64,000 nucleotides of DNA, from positions 620,001 to 684,000 of the forward strand of contig NZ_SJPS01000003.1 of the NCBI RefSeq assembly GCF_007860015.1, in the 5' to 3' direction. The DNA comes from Bythopirellula polymerisocia. GTDB taxonomy: Bacteria > Planctomycetota > Planctomycetia > Pirellulales > Lacipirellulaceae. The notes beneath the pieces were generated by a model that searched no databases, was not told where the DNA came from, and worked only from the letters and a program-made list of their open reading frames with translations. The position numbers were made by a program, and so were the translations under genes. This document shows positions 37,021-45,405 of this stretch, piece by piece (the first letter of the stretch is position 1; the number at the start of each line of letters is the position of its first letter).

Positions 37021-39060
37021 ATGAATCGATCGACTATGAGCAGTAGGATATGTGAATGCTTCGCCGCGCGGTGCTTGTGGTCAGTTGCGGCCTGTCTAAT
37101 TGCAATCGGAAGCACCGGTTGCCAACGCCAGCAGCAATCAAGTGTCACACCTACGACGACGGTCGATGCTTCCCCTTCCACAGCGCCAGCCTCAGCCGAT
37201 CCGGTAGTGGTTGTGGTCAGTTCGAGCAGAAAGAACAAAACACCCCCTAAAGTACAGCCTGACGTCTCCCGGTTTGTCCCCGACTGGGTAGCAGAAGCGG
37301 TGTTCTATCAGATTTTTCCTGATCGGTTTCGCAATGGCGACTTTGAGAACGATCCCACACGTGAATCGCTTGAGGACGTAACCTCGATTCCCGAAGCATG
37401 GCAAGTTTCTCCTTGGACCGGGGATTGGTATGCACGAGCCGATTGGGAACGACAACTCAGCGGAAGTTTCTTCGAAAAGGGAGTCTTTGATCGACGCTAT
37501 GGGGGCGATCTGCAAGGGGTACTCGATCGACTCGACTATCTCCAGGATCTGGGCATCAACGCCATCTATTTCAACCCCGTGTTCTATGGCAAATCGCTGC
37601 ACAAATACGATGGGGCCTCGATGCATCACATCGATCCCTATTTTGGCCCTGATCCGGCAGGCGACTTGGCGATTATAGAGCGGGAAACGAGCGATCCCAA
37701 GACCTGGCAATGGACCGCTGCCGACAAACAGTTCTTGGAACTCGTCAAAGAAATTCATGCACGGGACATGCGGGTGATCATCGATGGGGTGTTCAATCAC
37801 ACAGGCCGCGATTTCTTTGCGTTTGCCGACCTGCGGGAGAAGCAAGCAGCTTCCCCCTACAAGGAATGGTACATCGTTCAGTACTTCGACGATCCCGTGA
37901 CACCGCAGAATGAGTTTCGCTACAAGAGCTGGTGGGGTTTTGAGTCATTGCCTGAATTTGCCGAAAACAAAACCCACGACGACCTTCATCCTGGCCCCAA
38001 GGCCTATGTGATGAACATTACTCGCCGGTGGATGGACCCGGATGGTGACGGCGACCCAAGCGATGGCATCGACGGCTGGCGACTCGACGTAGCGAATGAA
38101 GTTCCTCAACAGTTTTGGGAGGACTGGAATACGCTCGTGCGCGAGCTCAATCCGGATGCTTATACCGTCGGCGAGTTTTGGGACGATGCCCGCGACCACT
38201 TGGTCGGAGGTCATTTTTCTGGAACGATGAATTACCATGGCTTCGCCTACCTCGCTAAAGGATTTCTCATCGACGGTATCCTCACTCCCCACGACTTCGG
38301 CCAGGAATTGGTCGCTCGATTGGATGAGTACCCGCAGAAGATGCAATATGCACTGCAAAATCTGATCGATTCACACGACACTCAGCGAGTCGGCTCGATG
38401 ATCGTGAATCGAAGTCGCCAGCCCTACTTGCAGCCGGATCGATTTGACTACGATGTAAGCGAGCGGGTATCTCCCCGGTACGATAACGAGTACAGCATTC
38501 GCAAGCCAAACGATCTGGAAAGACAGATTCAGCGATTGGTCGCATTGATGCAGATGACATTCGTCGGCCCCCCGATGATTTACTACGGTGATGAGGCAGG
38601 CATGTGGGGGGCCGACGATCCCTGCAATCGGCTTCCGATGGTATGGGATGATCTGATTTACGATGACCAATCTACAGATCCTTTGGGTCGGGATCGCGAG
38701 ACCGACACGGTCCAATTCAATCAAGAGTTGCACGATTTTTACCGGCAGTTGATCCATCTCCGCCGCAAGTATGATGTGCTGGAACATGGCGATTTCGAAC
38801 CGGTGGTAAGTGACGACGACGCGAAGTTTTTTGCATTTCGCCGCACTTTGAAAGGAAAAAGCGCATTGGTGGCGATCAATCGAGGGGAGGCCACTTACAG
38901 TTGGGAAGTCCCCTGTGACACCGCTCGGGAACTTCAGTCACTTATTGTCACCTGGGACCCAGAAGCCAAGGCCGACATCGTGCGCCGAGATGGGGTTTGT
39001 ATCGTCACGGTTCCGCCGTTGGGAGGCGTAGTACTAGCCGATCGCGCAAACCCGGAGTGA
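37021..39060 (+). CDS. GH13 maltodextrin-acting enzyme, lipoprotein
   Basis: A 679-residue GH13 protein anchored as a lipoprotein (lipobox GSTGC near residue 34), so it acts outside the cytoplasm. It begins the barrel with WVAEAVFYQIFPDRFRNGD, typical of neopullulanase/cyclomaltodextrinase-like enzymes. Conserved regions: I DGVFNH (D255), II GWRLDVANE (nucleophile D356), III VGEFWD (acid E385), IV DSHDTQR (D453). The start at ATG 37021 avoids placing a 9-bp hairpin (36984-37007) inside the coding region; ATG 36982 and 37036 are alternatives. The next gene, a fused maltose-type transporter, begins eight bases after its stop, so the two are probably one operon. Confidence 0.92.
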   Translation: MNRSTMSSRICECFAARCLWSVAACLIAIGSTGCQRQQQSSVTPTTTVDASPSTAPASADPVVVVVSSSRKNKTPPKVQPDVSRFVPDWVAEAVFYQIFPDRFRNGDFENDPTRESLEDVTSIPEAWQVSPWTGDWYARADWERQLSGSFFEKGVFDRRYGGDLQGVLDRLDYLQDLGINAIYFNPVFYGKSLHKYDGASMHHIDPYFGPDPAGDLAIIERETSDPKTWQWTAADKQFLELVKEIHARDMRVIIDGVFNHTGRDFFAFADLREKQAASPYKEWYIVQYFDDPVTPQNEFRYKSWWGFESLPEFAENKTHDDLHPGPKAYVMNITRRWMDPDGDGDPSDGIDGWRLDVANEVPQQFWEDWNTLVRELNPDAYTVGEFWDDARDHLVGGHFSGTMNYHGFAYLAKGFLIDGILTPHDFGQELVARLDEYPQKMQYALQNLIDSHDTQRVGSMIVNRSRQPYLQPDRFDYDVSERVSPRYDNEYSIRKPNDLERQIQRLVALMQMTFVGPPMIYYGDEAGMWGADDPCNRLPMVWDDLIYDDQSTDPLGRDRETDTVQFNQELHDFYRQLIHLRRKYDVLEHGDFEPVVSDDDAKFFAFRRTLKGKSALVAINRGEATYSWEVPCDTARELQSLIVTWDPEAKADIVRRDGVCIVTVPPLGGVVLADRANPE

Positions 39061-39068
39061 CCGACACT

Positions 39069-41333
39069 ATGGGTTCTCAATCACGTGGGCGGCAATCCAT
39101 ATGGACTTTATTTGCCTTGGGGTGTCTGTTTCTCCTTGGCGGCTGTTCCCAAAATGACCCTCGACGGAGTGTAACCTTGTGGCACCAAATGGTGCCTCGC
39201 GATCGGGTCATGCTCGACAAGCTTGTCGAGGAATTTGAAGCCGCCCATCCAGAAATCGATGTGCGCACGCTCTACAAGGAAACCGAAGAACTCCGCAGCG
39301 GTTTCCAGACGGCTGCCTTGGCGGGCATCGGCCCTGAACTAGTCTATGGCCCCTCCGACGTGCTGGGCACATTTCACGCAATGGGCATTGTCGGCGACAT
39401 GAGTCCCTGGGTGAACTCGGAAGAAGCTGGTGAGTTTGTAGAGGGAGCTCTCACCTATCTGCCTGACCCCAATGACTCTGAGCATCGCATGCTATTGCAG
39501 GTTCCTGATCGATTCGGCAATCACTTGGCGCTGGTTTACAACCGCAAGTTCATCGCGGAACCACCTGCAACCACCGCTGAAATGGTTGATCTGGCAGTGG
39601 CCAATACGCTCGACACCGATCGCGATGGACGCCAAGATCGCTATGGGTTGGTGTGGAACTTCGTCGAACCTTTTTTTGCGATCCCTTTTCTAACAGGTTA
39701 TGGAGCCTGGGTATTCGACGAATCAGGCCAGCCCGTGCCCGCATTGGATTCCCCTGAAAGCGTCTCCGCCTATCAGTTCATCCTCTCCTTGCAGCAAGAG
39801 CATGGGGTCGTGCCAAGAAACTGCGACTACGAGACCGCCGATTCGCTGTTCAAATCAGGGAAGGCTGCCATGATCATCAATGGCGACTGGAGTTGGACCG
39901 ACTATTTGGAAACCGAGGGGATTGATGCGGCCATTGCCCCCCTACCTGTAGTAAGTGCAACTGGCAAACCGATGGCGCCGATGATATCTCCCAAAGGTTA
40001 TTCACTCAACGCCTTGGTCAGCCCCCAGGCGGCAGAAGATGCAATGCAGTTTGTCCAGTTTATGACCAGCGCAGAATCACAGCGCAAGTTTATGGAACTG
40101 GTGCGAATCTTGCCTTCCCGTAAAAAGCTGCTCGACGATCCGCTGATCCGCGAAGATCCGACGCTCGCTGCCTCGAAAGAGCAGTTTGACCGGGGCCGAA
40201 TCATGCCCGTGGATATCGAAATGCGAGCCGTCTGGGATGCGATGCGTCCCCCGTACCAGACTCTCCTGGGAGGCAACACGACTCCCGCCGCTGCGGCGCG
40301 CCAGATGCAGCAGAACGCACTACACTCGATCGAGATCATTCAGCAGGAATCAGCAGGCACGGCGTTTCTCTGGCTCTGGCAACTGGCGGGACTTGCGATA
40401 TGCGGTAGCTTGGTTTTCTGGCAACGCGAAAGTTTGCTGGGGCTCCTACCTGATATGCGTCGTCAGCCATTCGCCTATCTGCTCATTGCCCCAGCACTGA
40501 TTGTCATGTTTGCCACGGTGGTCTTTCCGTTTTTCTACAATGTGTTGCTTTCACTTTCCAACATGTCGCTCCACAATTTCCAGGAGTGGTCGATTGTCGG
40601 CCTCCGCAACTACCTAGACGTATTTACCGAAGCGAAGTTCTTCGGGGTATTGCTGAAAACCTTGGTCTGGACGGTCGTCAATGTTGTATTTCATGTGGGG
40701 ATCGGCGTGGCGCTAGCGATTGCGCTCAATGGCCCGATTCGTGGCAAGCCCCTCTATCGGGTCCTGTTGATCATTCCTTGGGCGGTGCCGGCCTACATTA
40801 CCGCGCTCACCTGGCGGAGCATGTTTCACTATGACTACGGTGCGGTGAACCTGCTCTTGGGGGAATTCTTAGGAATCCCGCCGCTCAACTGGCTCGGGGA
40901 GCCTGGCCTCGCATTCACCGCGTGCATCGTAGCGAATGTTTGGTTGGGCTATCCCTTCATGATGGTGATCGCTTTGGGAGGCTTGCAGGGTATTCCGCAG
41001 GAACTCTATGAGGCTGCGCGGATCGATGGGGCCAACCGCTGGCAACAGTTTCGTAACGTTACGCTCCCGCTGTTAAAACCTGTGCTCGCTCCGGCCGTCG
41101 TTCTCGGTGGCATTTGGACTTTCAACAATCTGAATGTCATCTGGCTGGTCTCCAACGGTGGTGAGCCGGCTGACCAGACGCATATCCTTGTCTCGTATGT
41201 TTACAAAGCCGTTTTCAGTTTCTATCGCTACGGCTATGGAGCTGCCTTGTCGATGGTAATCTTTGTACTATTGCTCGCTGTTAGCTTGTATTCTCTGCAT
41301 CGTACCCGTGCGACTGAGAGCGTTTATACGTAA
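39069..41333 (+). CDS. Fused maltose-type binding protein and MalF permease
   Basis: A 754-residue fusion. Residues 1-25 are a lipoprotein signal (LFLLGGC). Residues 30-425 are a MalE-like solute-binding domain (VTLWHQMVPRDRVMLDKLVEEFEAAHP, YGLVWNFVEPFFAIPFLTGYGAWVFDE, AAMIINGDWSW). A helix at about 433-452 is followed by a MalF-type permease (PFAYLLIAPALIVMFATVVFPFFYNVLLSLSNMS) with the EAA loop ELYEAARIDGANRWQQFRNVTLPLL near 645. Usually the two are separate genes. Tethering the binding protein to the permease fits a cell that takes up maltodextrins made by the lipoprotein GH13 enzyme encoded eight bases upstream. The ATPase must come from elsewhere. Confidence 0.92.
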   Translation: MGSQSRGRQSIWTLFALGCLFLLGGCSQNDPRRSVTLWHQMVPRDRVMLDKLVEEFEAAHPEIDVRTLYKETEELRSGFQTAALAGIGPELVYGPSDVLGTFHAMGIVGDMSPWVNSEEAGEFVEGALTYLPDPNDSEHRMLLQVPDRFGNHLALVYNRKFIAEPPATTAEMVDLAVANTLDTDRDGRQDRYGLVWNFVEPFFAIPFLTGYGAWVFDESGQPVPALDSPESVSAYQFILSLQQEHGVVPRNCDYETADSLFKSGKAAMIINGDWSWTDYLETEGIDAAIAPLPVVSATGKPMAPMISPKGYSLNALVSPQAAEDAMQFVQFMTSAESQRKFMELVRILPSRKKLLDDPLIREDPTLAASKEQFDRGRIMPVDIEMRAVWDAMRPPYQTLLGGNTTPAAAARQMQQNALHSIEIIQQESAGTAFLWLWQLAGLAICGSLVFWQRESLLGLLPDMRRQPFAYLLIAPALIVMFATVVFPFFYNVLLSLSNMSLHNFQEWSIVGLRNYLDVFTEAKFFGVLLKTLVWTVVNVVFHVGIGVALAIALNGPIRGKPLYRVLLIIPWAVPAYITALTWRSMFHYDYGAVNLLLGEFLGIPPLNWLGEPGLAFTACIVANVWLGYPFMMVIALGGLQGIPQELYEAARIDGANRWQQFRNVTLPLLKPVLAPAVVLGGIWTFNNLNVIWLVSNGGEPADQTHILVSYVYKAVFSFYRYGYGAALSMVIFVLLLAVSLYSLHRTRATESVYT

Positions 41334-41342
41334 CGGATGAAG

Positions 41343-41365
41343 ACCGGCAGCTTACGCTTCCGGCT
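41343..41365. repeat. REP-like hairpin (site 1)
   Basis: ACCGGCAGCTTACGCTTCCGG lies between the two permease genes. CCGG ends pair, with AGC/GCT inside and a TTAC loop. It is of the same type as the sites at 44502, 50135 and 53639. Confidence 0.5.
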
Positions 41366-41387
41366 CGTCTAAATTAGACAAATTGCC

Positions 41388-42218
41388 ATGAAAGAATCAT
41401 TACTTACCACCTTGTCTCGCCACTTGCTGCTCTTGGTCTTCGCGGCCATCAGCATCTATCCCGTGCTTACGGTCTTATCGATTTCGCTCAGGCCGGGCGA
41501 CCAACTGCAATCGACCGATTTGTCGATTATTCCTCCCAATTGGACGTTCGCCGCCTATCGAGAGTTGTTTACCGAGCAACCCTTCCTGCGATGGCTCGGG
41601 AACTCCCTGTTGGTGTCGACGCTCGTTACTTTCACAGGGGTAGTGCTTGCCTCGATTGGAGGTTATGCACTGAGCCGATTCAAATTCATCGGGCGGCAAG
41701 CCACGATGCTGGCGATTCTGACCACCCAGATGTTCCCTGCCACGATGTTGCTACTCCCTCTGTACATCTTGATTGCCAAATTACAACTGGTAGATACCTT
41801 CCTGGGACTGTTAGTATTCTACGTCTCCACCGCCCTCCCCTTTTGTATTTGGCAAATGAAAGGCTTCTATGACACGATTCCCCCCTCGCTCGAAGAGGCG
41901 GCCCATATTGATGGCTGTAGCCGAGCCACCGCTTTCTGGCTTATCATCCTGCCCATTGCAGTCCCGGGCTTGGTGATCACGGCCCTGTTCAGCTTCATGA
42001 CTGCCTGGAGTGAATACATCGTGGCTGCTCAGGTATTGCAAGACCGCGATATGTTTACGCTGCCACTTGGAATCAAAAGCTTTCAGGCGAGTATGTCGAC
42101 ACAGTGGGCACTCTATGCCGCCGCATCGTTGCTGGTGAGTTTGCCCGTGGTTGTCGTGTTCCTGGCCTTGAGCCGTTACCTTGTATCAGGCATGACTCTT
42201 GGAGCGGTGAAGGAGTGA
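41388..42218 (+). CDS. MalG-type sugar ABC transporter permease
   Basis: A 276-residue permease with six helices of the MalG type. It begins LSRHLLLLVFAAISIYPVLTVLSISLRPGD and has the EAA loop SLEEAAHIDGCSRATAFWLIILPIAVPG near residue 165. It pairs with the fused MalE-MalF protein encoded 54 bp upstream to form the membrane pore for maltodextrin-like sugars. No ATPase gene follows, so a shared MalK/MsmX-type subunit is expected elsewhere in the genome. It is the last gene of the glucan-use block. Confidence 0.93.
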   Translation: MKESLLTTLSRHLLLLVFAAISIYPVLTVLSISLRPGDQLQSTDLSIIPPNWTFAAYRELFTEQPFLRWLGNSLLVSTLVTFTGVVLASIGGYALSRFKFIGRQATMLAILTTQMFPATMLLLPLYILIAKLQLVDTFLGLLVFYVSTALPFCIWQMKGFYDTIPPSLEEAAHIDGCSRATAFWLIILPIAVPGLVITALFSFMTAWSEYIVAAQVLQDRDMFTLPLGIKSFQASMSTQWALYAAASLLVSLPVVVVFLALSRYLVSGMTLGAVKE

Positions 42219-42259
42219 ACATTGGAGCCTCGACAGGCAAGACGCCCCTCCCTGGCAAG

Positions 42260-42394
42260 ATGGCGGAGACACACTTTTGTTCATTCTGCAAGCTGCTAGC
42301 CTTCCACGACACCTGCAAAACGTGTAACTTCTTTGCTACTGGGGAGTTGCAAAGTATCAGTTGTATGGGTTGGGCAGAATTTTCGGCGAACTGA
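42260..42394 (+). CDS. Candidate 44-residue CXXC microprotein
   Basis: ATG at 42260, stop TGA at 42392-42394, in the gap after the MalG-type gene. The peptide has CXXC at 7-10 and CXXC at 19-22, spaced by eight residues, plus C35 and H16, as in small zinc ribbons. There is no strong ribosome site, so it could be a chance frame. No family was assigned. Confidence 0.28.
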   Translation: MAETHFCSFCKLLAFHDTCKTCNFFATGELQSISCMGWAEFSAN

Positions 42395-42396
42395 TC

Positions 42397-42410
42397 GGGA
42401 AATATTTCCC
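42397..42410. promoter_or_regulatory. 14-bp perfect palindrome, possible operator
   Basis: GGGAAATATTTCCC followed by AAAAA, 127 bp upstream of the ClpP-like gene and just after the candidate microprotein. The symmetry suits a dimeric regulator site. No cognate regulator is known. Confidence 0.3.
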
Positions 42411-42537
42411 AAAAAGGTGTCCAAAACTGGTGTCAATCTTCATGCGTTCTTAGAATAGAGCCAGTGACCGACTGGAAGCCTCGACCTAAAACATGGACGG
42501 GAATCCAATCCTCCAAAACCACTAGGACACCGGGTCT

Positions 42538-43161
42538 ATGAATCACGGCCGCAACGAAGAAGAAACGCGCATCCCCGAAATTGCCATCACCGGGGACCTG
42601 ACAGAACACGAATCTGAGCTTACCGAACGCCTGCTGGACATCGAGCCCGGCGGACAATGCACCTTCTATTTCGACTCACCCGGTGGCAGTCCCTATTGCG
42701 CCGTCTCGTTGATGACGATCATCCGTCTGCGTGGCTTGCGTGCGACGGGGATTGTGACGGGGGAATGTTCTTCAGCGGCGCTGTGGCCGTTTGCTGCTTG
42801 CGAACGGCGACTCGTGTCTCCTTTCAGCGTCCTCTTGTTCCATCCCATGAAATGGCAAAGCGAAGAAAACGTCGGCCTTGCCGAGGCTGCCGAATGGGCC
42901 CGCCATTTTGGCCATCTGGAAAAAGACATGGATGCGCTGCTTGCCGACCTCTTTGGTGTGTCCCGCGACATGATGCGCAGCTGGATCAACCCCGGGAAAT
43001 ATGTTTCGGGCAGTGAACTTGCTGGTGCAGGGCTGGCCGAGTTGATCACGGCCTCCGACTTGGTCAATCCAACAGGCGTGTTCCACCTGTTCCACCTCGA
43101 CGAGCAACAGGAAGTGGAACAACCCGAGGCCACCAAGCCTAAGCTTCGCAAGGCACCCTGA
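42538..43161 (+). CDS. ClpP-like serine protease family protein
   Basis: A 207-residue protein of the ClpP/crotonase fold. The typical TFYFDSPGGSPYCAVSLMTII block is followed by the nucleophile region GECSSAALWPFAA (S79 by alignment with GQAAS of ClpP) and the histidine in LLFHPMKW (H102). The place where E. coli ClpP has catalytic D171 (TERDRFLSA) reads INPGKYVSGSE here, with glycine at the Asp position. It may use another acid or be an altered enzyme. There is no signal peptide, so it is cytoplasmic. No ClpX or other partner is adjacent. The start has no strong ribosome site (CACCGGGTCT before the ATG). Confidence 0.82.
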   Translation: MNHGRNEEETRIPEIAITGDLTEHESELTERLLDIEPGGQCTFYFDSPGGSPYCAVSLMTIIRLRGLRATGIVTGECSSAALWPFAACERRLVSPFSVLLFHPMKWQSEENVGLAEAAEWARHFGHLEKDMDALLADLFGVSRDMMRSWINPGKYVSGSELAGAGLAELITASDLVNPTGVFHLFHLDEQQEVEQPEATKPKLRKAP

Positions 43162-43170
43162 ACAAGTAGA

Positions 43171-43241
43171 AGGAATGGAAGGAATTAGGGAATCGGGGAA
43201 TTCTGATTCCAATCATCTTGTTCCTCAATTCCTCCCATTCC
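43171..43241. repeat. Imperfect inverted repeat between convergent genes
   Basis: The arms 43172-43192 and 43221-43241 match at 18 of 21 inverted positions (GGAATGG, AGGAATT words). A nested GGAATC/GATTCC pair lies in the loop. It sits in the 93-bp gap between the ClpP-like gene and apgM, so it may terminate both transcripts. Confidence 0.5.
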
Positions 43242-43254
43242 ATGATTTCCTCTC

Positions 43255-44460
43255 CTAGGCTCCGAATTTATTCAGGCGGCCAGCATTCGCTAGCGCCAGG
43301 GGCATGAGATACTTTGCCTCGAATTGGCCCAAGCCACCTCGGAGGCATTCGGCTTCACCGAACTTCTCGCAGGTATCGGTTCGGCAATTCTTCGCCACCA
43401 ACAGCGTCGGCACGGCGTGCCAACTATGGCTTGCCAACATGCTCGGTGTGCTGTGGTCCCCTGTGCAGATAAATACGTCGGGCTTGAGTGCCAAGATCCG
43501 CGGCACGCAGCCGTCAACTTCCTCGGTCCGTTTCACTTTGGCGTCAAAATTGCCGTCCTCACCCGTGCTGTCGGTGTATTTGAAGTGGATAAAAAAGAAA
43601 TCGTATTTTGACCAGTTCTCTTCGAGTACCGCCATCTGCTCGTCAAGCGTTTGGGCCTGGCCCAAAATATCCATCCCCACCAATCGGGCCAATCCCTTGT
43701 ACATAGGATAGACGGCAATCGCTCCGGCACGCAGGCCGTAAACTTCATCGTAGCTGGGGAGCTTTGGCTTGGCCGAGAAACCCCGCAACGTACAGCAATT
43801 AGCCTTTGGCTGACCGGCGAGAATCTTCTTTGCCTGCTCGATGAACTCAGCAGCGACCTGGGCCGTCTTTTCGCTATCTGGGTTGGTGGCACGAGGATCG
43901 AGTGGGGGAACACCTGTTGCCTGGGGATCAGTATCCGCCACATCCCCCCCTAGACCCGATCCGCGTAAAACCACGACAAACCGATGTTCTTTCACGGGCT
44001 CGACGAAGACCTCGACGCCGGAAATCGAAACCTCGCGGAGCTTGATTGCCAGAGGAGCGCTCTCCTCAGTAGGGATCCGCCCTGCACGGCGGTCGGTGAT
44101 GTTGCCAGCCGCATCAAGCGTGCAGAAATTCGCGCGGATGGCAACATCGTTCTCTTGAAGCTCGAAACCGATACCAGTCGCCTCCAAGGCACCGCGACCG
44201 ATAAGAAACTCGAGTGGATCGTAGCCGAACAGCCCCAAGTGGCCAGGACCACTGCCGGGACTGATTCCAGGCTTAACAGGAATACTCCCGCCGCAGACCC
44301 CCTGCTTTGTCAGCGCATCAAGATTCGGCGTGCGGGCGGTCTCCAATTCCGTCAGCCCCCCCGGCTGCTGAGGCAGACCCCCTAGCCCATCCGCGACGAG
44401 CATAACAATCTTGGAATCATTCTTGACCTGAAGCTGGCGAGTAAGTTGATGCATGTCCAT
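43255..44460 (-). CDS. apgM: 2,3-bisphosphoglycerate-independent phosphoglycerate mutase, archaeal type
   Basis: A 401-residue glycolytic enzyme that interconverts 3- and 2-phosphoglycerate, of the alkaline phosphatase superfamily. Metal and catalytic motifs are VADGLGGLP (D24), ISPGSGPGHLGLFGYDP with the phospho-serine near residue 70, DFFFIHFKYTDSTGEDGNF, and DHSTPSMLASHSWHAVP. This shorter form is the archaeal type also found in planctomycetes. ATG 44460 and ATG 44454 are both possible. Upstream of the start lies a tandem array of CCACTAACCA-like words, with no Shine-Dalgarno sequence. Confidence 0.95.
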   Translation of the reverse strand: MDMHQLTRQLQVKNDSKIVMLVADGLGGLPQQPGGLTELETARTPNLDALTKQGVCGGSIPVKPGISPGSGPGHLGLFGYDPLEFLIGRGALEATGIGFELQENDVAIRANFCTLDAAGNITDRRAGRIPTEESAPLAIKLREVSISGVEVFVEPVKEHRFVVVLRGSGLGGDVADTDPQATGVPPLDPRATNPDSEKTAQVAAEFIEQAKKILAGQPKANCCTLRGFSAKPKLPSYDEVYGLRAGAIAVYPMYKGLARLVGMDILGQAQTLDEQMAVLEENWSKYDFFFIHFKYTDSTGEDGNFDAKVKRTEEVDGCVPRILALKPDVFICTGDHSTPSMLASHSWHAVPTLLVAKNCRTDTCEKFGEAECLRGGLGQFEAKYLMPLALANAGRLNKFGA

Positions 44461-44499
44461 GGGTAGTGGTTGGTGGCTAGTGAATAGTGGTTAGTGGTA
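44461..44499. repeat. TAGTGGTTGGTGG tandem words abutting apgM start
   Basis: Imperfect tandem copies of TAGTGGTT/GGTGGC fill the 39 bases next to the apgM start codon (CCACTAACCA words on the coding strand). The same type of array lies at the starts of flhF and, shorter, flhG. Confidence 0.6.
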
Positions 44500-44501
44500 A
44501 G

Positions 44502-44522
44502 ACCGGATGTGCAAGCTTCCGG
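44502..44522. repeat. REP-like hairpin (site 2)
   Basis: ACCGGATGTGCAAGCTTCCGG, with CCGGA/TCCGG pairing. It follows directly after the tandem words upstream of apgM. Confidence 0.5.
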
Positions 44523-44614
44523 CATTGGCAAGACCCTGATTCTCTCGCAAAGTCCTCCCCGCGCGAAGGATCAATTTATGGCAAAATCTCGGGATGGTTG
44601 TCGAACTGAATGTA

Positions 44615-45226
44615 TCAGTTTCTGGTATTAGCCCTGCTGATCGCCGCTTCGTAGTCTGCCAGGGTATTGAGGTTTTCGAACGAGGCAAGCGACGGATCGA
44701 ACTTGCGAAGAGTCTCCAGAGGGATTCGCTTGATTTCAACTTGTTCCAGAAGACCGTGCAAGGAATGGCGACCGGCAGCGAGTTGGAGCTTTGCTTCGGC
44801 GAGAATGTTTGTCTTGTAAACTGCCGTCAGAGGATAGAGTCGCTCTGCGTCTTGCGGAACGACCGCAGATGAATCGCCAAGTTCATCAAAGAGAAGGTCA
44901 ATGACGGATGACTCCAGCAGCGGTGCGTCGCAGCCGGTAACGAATGCCGCTGGCACCGCTGAGTTGAGTGCTTGCATTCCTTCGATTAGCGCAGCGAGGG
45001 GGCCCGCATACGGCTGTTGGTCGCGGACAATCTGCACCTCCACAGGAAGCGGTGGGAGTGGCTGCTCTGCAGCGGCGACGACGACTATGTGCTGTGGGGC
45101 TACGGATATGCTGACCAAACGCACCGTGCGCTCCAGCAGCGTCTCCTCACCGAAGGGGAGCAGGGCCTTGTCAGTACCCATCCGCGACGATTGACCTCCG
45201 CAGAGAATGATGGCGCCGCGAATCAT
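44615..45226 (-). CDS. mobA: Molybdenum cofactor guanylyltransferase MobA
   Basis: A 203-residue nucleotidyltransferase that transfers GMP to molybdopterin, giving the bis-MGD cofactor precursor. It opens with the family motif AIILCGGQSSRMGTDKALLPFG, and has VRDQQPYAGPLAALIEGM and the metal-site segment AAFVTGCDAPLLESS. Its length is normal. No other molybdopterin gene is close. The start at 45226 has no obvious ribosome site; the upstream region, shared with a divergent hydrolase gene, holds a perfect 54-nt palindrome. Confidence 0.93.
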   Translation of the reverse strand: MIRGAIILCGGQSSRMGTDKALLPFGEETLLERTVRLVSISVAPQHIVVVAAAEQPLPPLPVEVQIVRDQQPYAGPLAALIEGMQALNSAVPAAFVTGCDAPLLESSVIDLLFDELGDSSAVVPQDAERLYPLTAVYKTNILAEAKLQLAAGRHSLHGLLEQVEIKRIPLETLRKFDPSLASFENLNTLADYEAAISRANTRN

Positions 45227-45252
45227 GGCAACTACGCTGTTGATTGCACCTA

Positions 45253-45306
45253 AGTCGCCTTTTGCTCCGCAAAAGTAGCGCTACTTTTGCGGAGCAAAAG
45301 GCGACT
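45253..45306. repeat. Perfect 54-nt palindrome
   Basis: Each half has 26 bases plus one at the centre (centre between 45279 and 45280; core AGTAGCGCTACT; arms with CTCCGCAAAAG and CTTTTGCGGAG). No mismatch. It lies 27 bp from the mobA start and 14 bp before the -35 box of the divergent gene. It can form a cruciform in DNA or a very stable hairpin in RNA. Confidence 0.95.
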
Positions 45307-45320
45307 AGGACGGAGTGGCA

Positions 45321-45348
45321 TTGGTCAAAGGGATAACACGGTTATAAT
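45321..45348 (+). promoter_or_regulatory. Sigma-70-type promoter of C45-like gene
   Basis: TTGGTC (45321-45326), 16-base spacer, perfect TATAAT (45343-45348). The -35 box is weak. The predicted leader to the ATG at 45406 is about 50 bases. Confidence 0.5.
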
Positions 45349-45405
45349 GCATAAAGCCGCTCTCGGCACGTGCGGAGTGAATGACTGATTCTAGGCGAGG
45401 CAATC

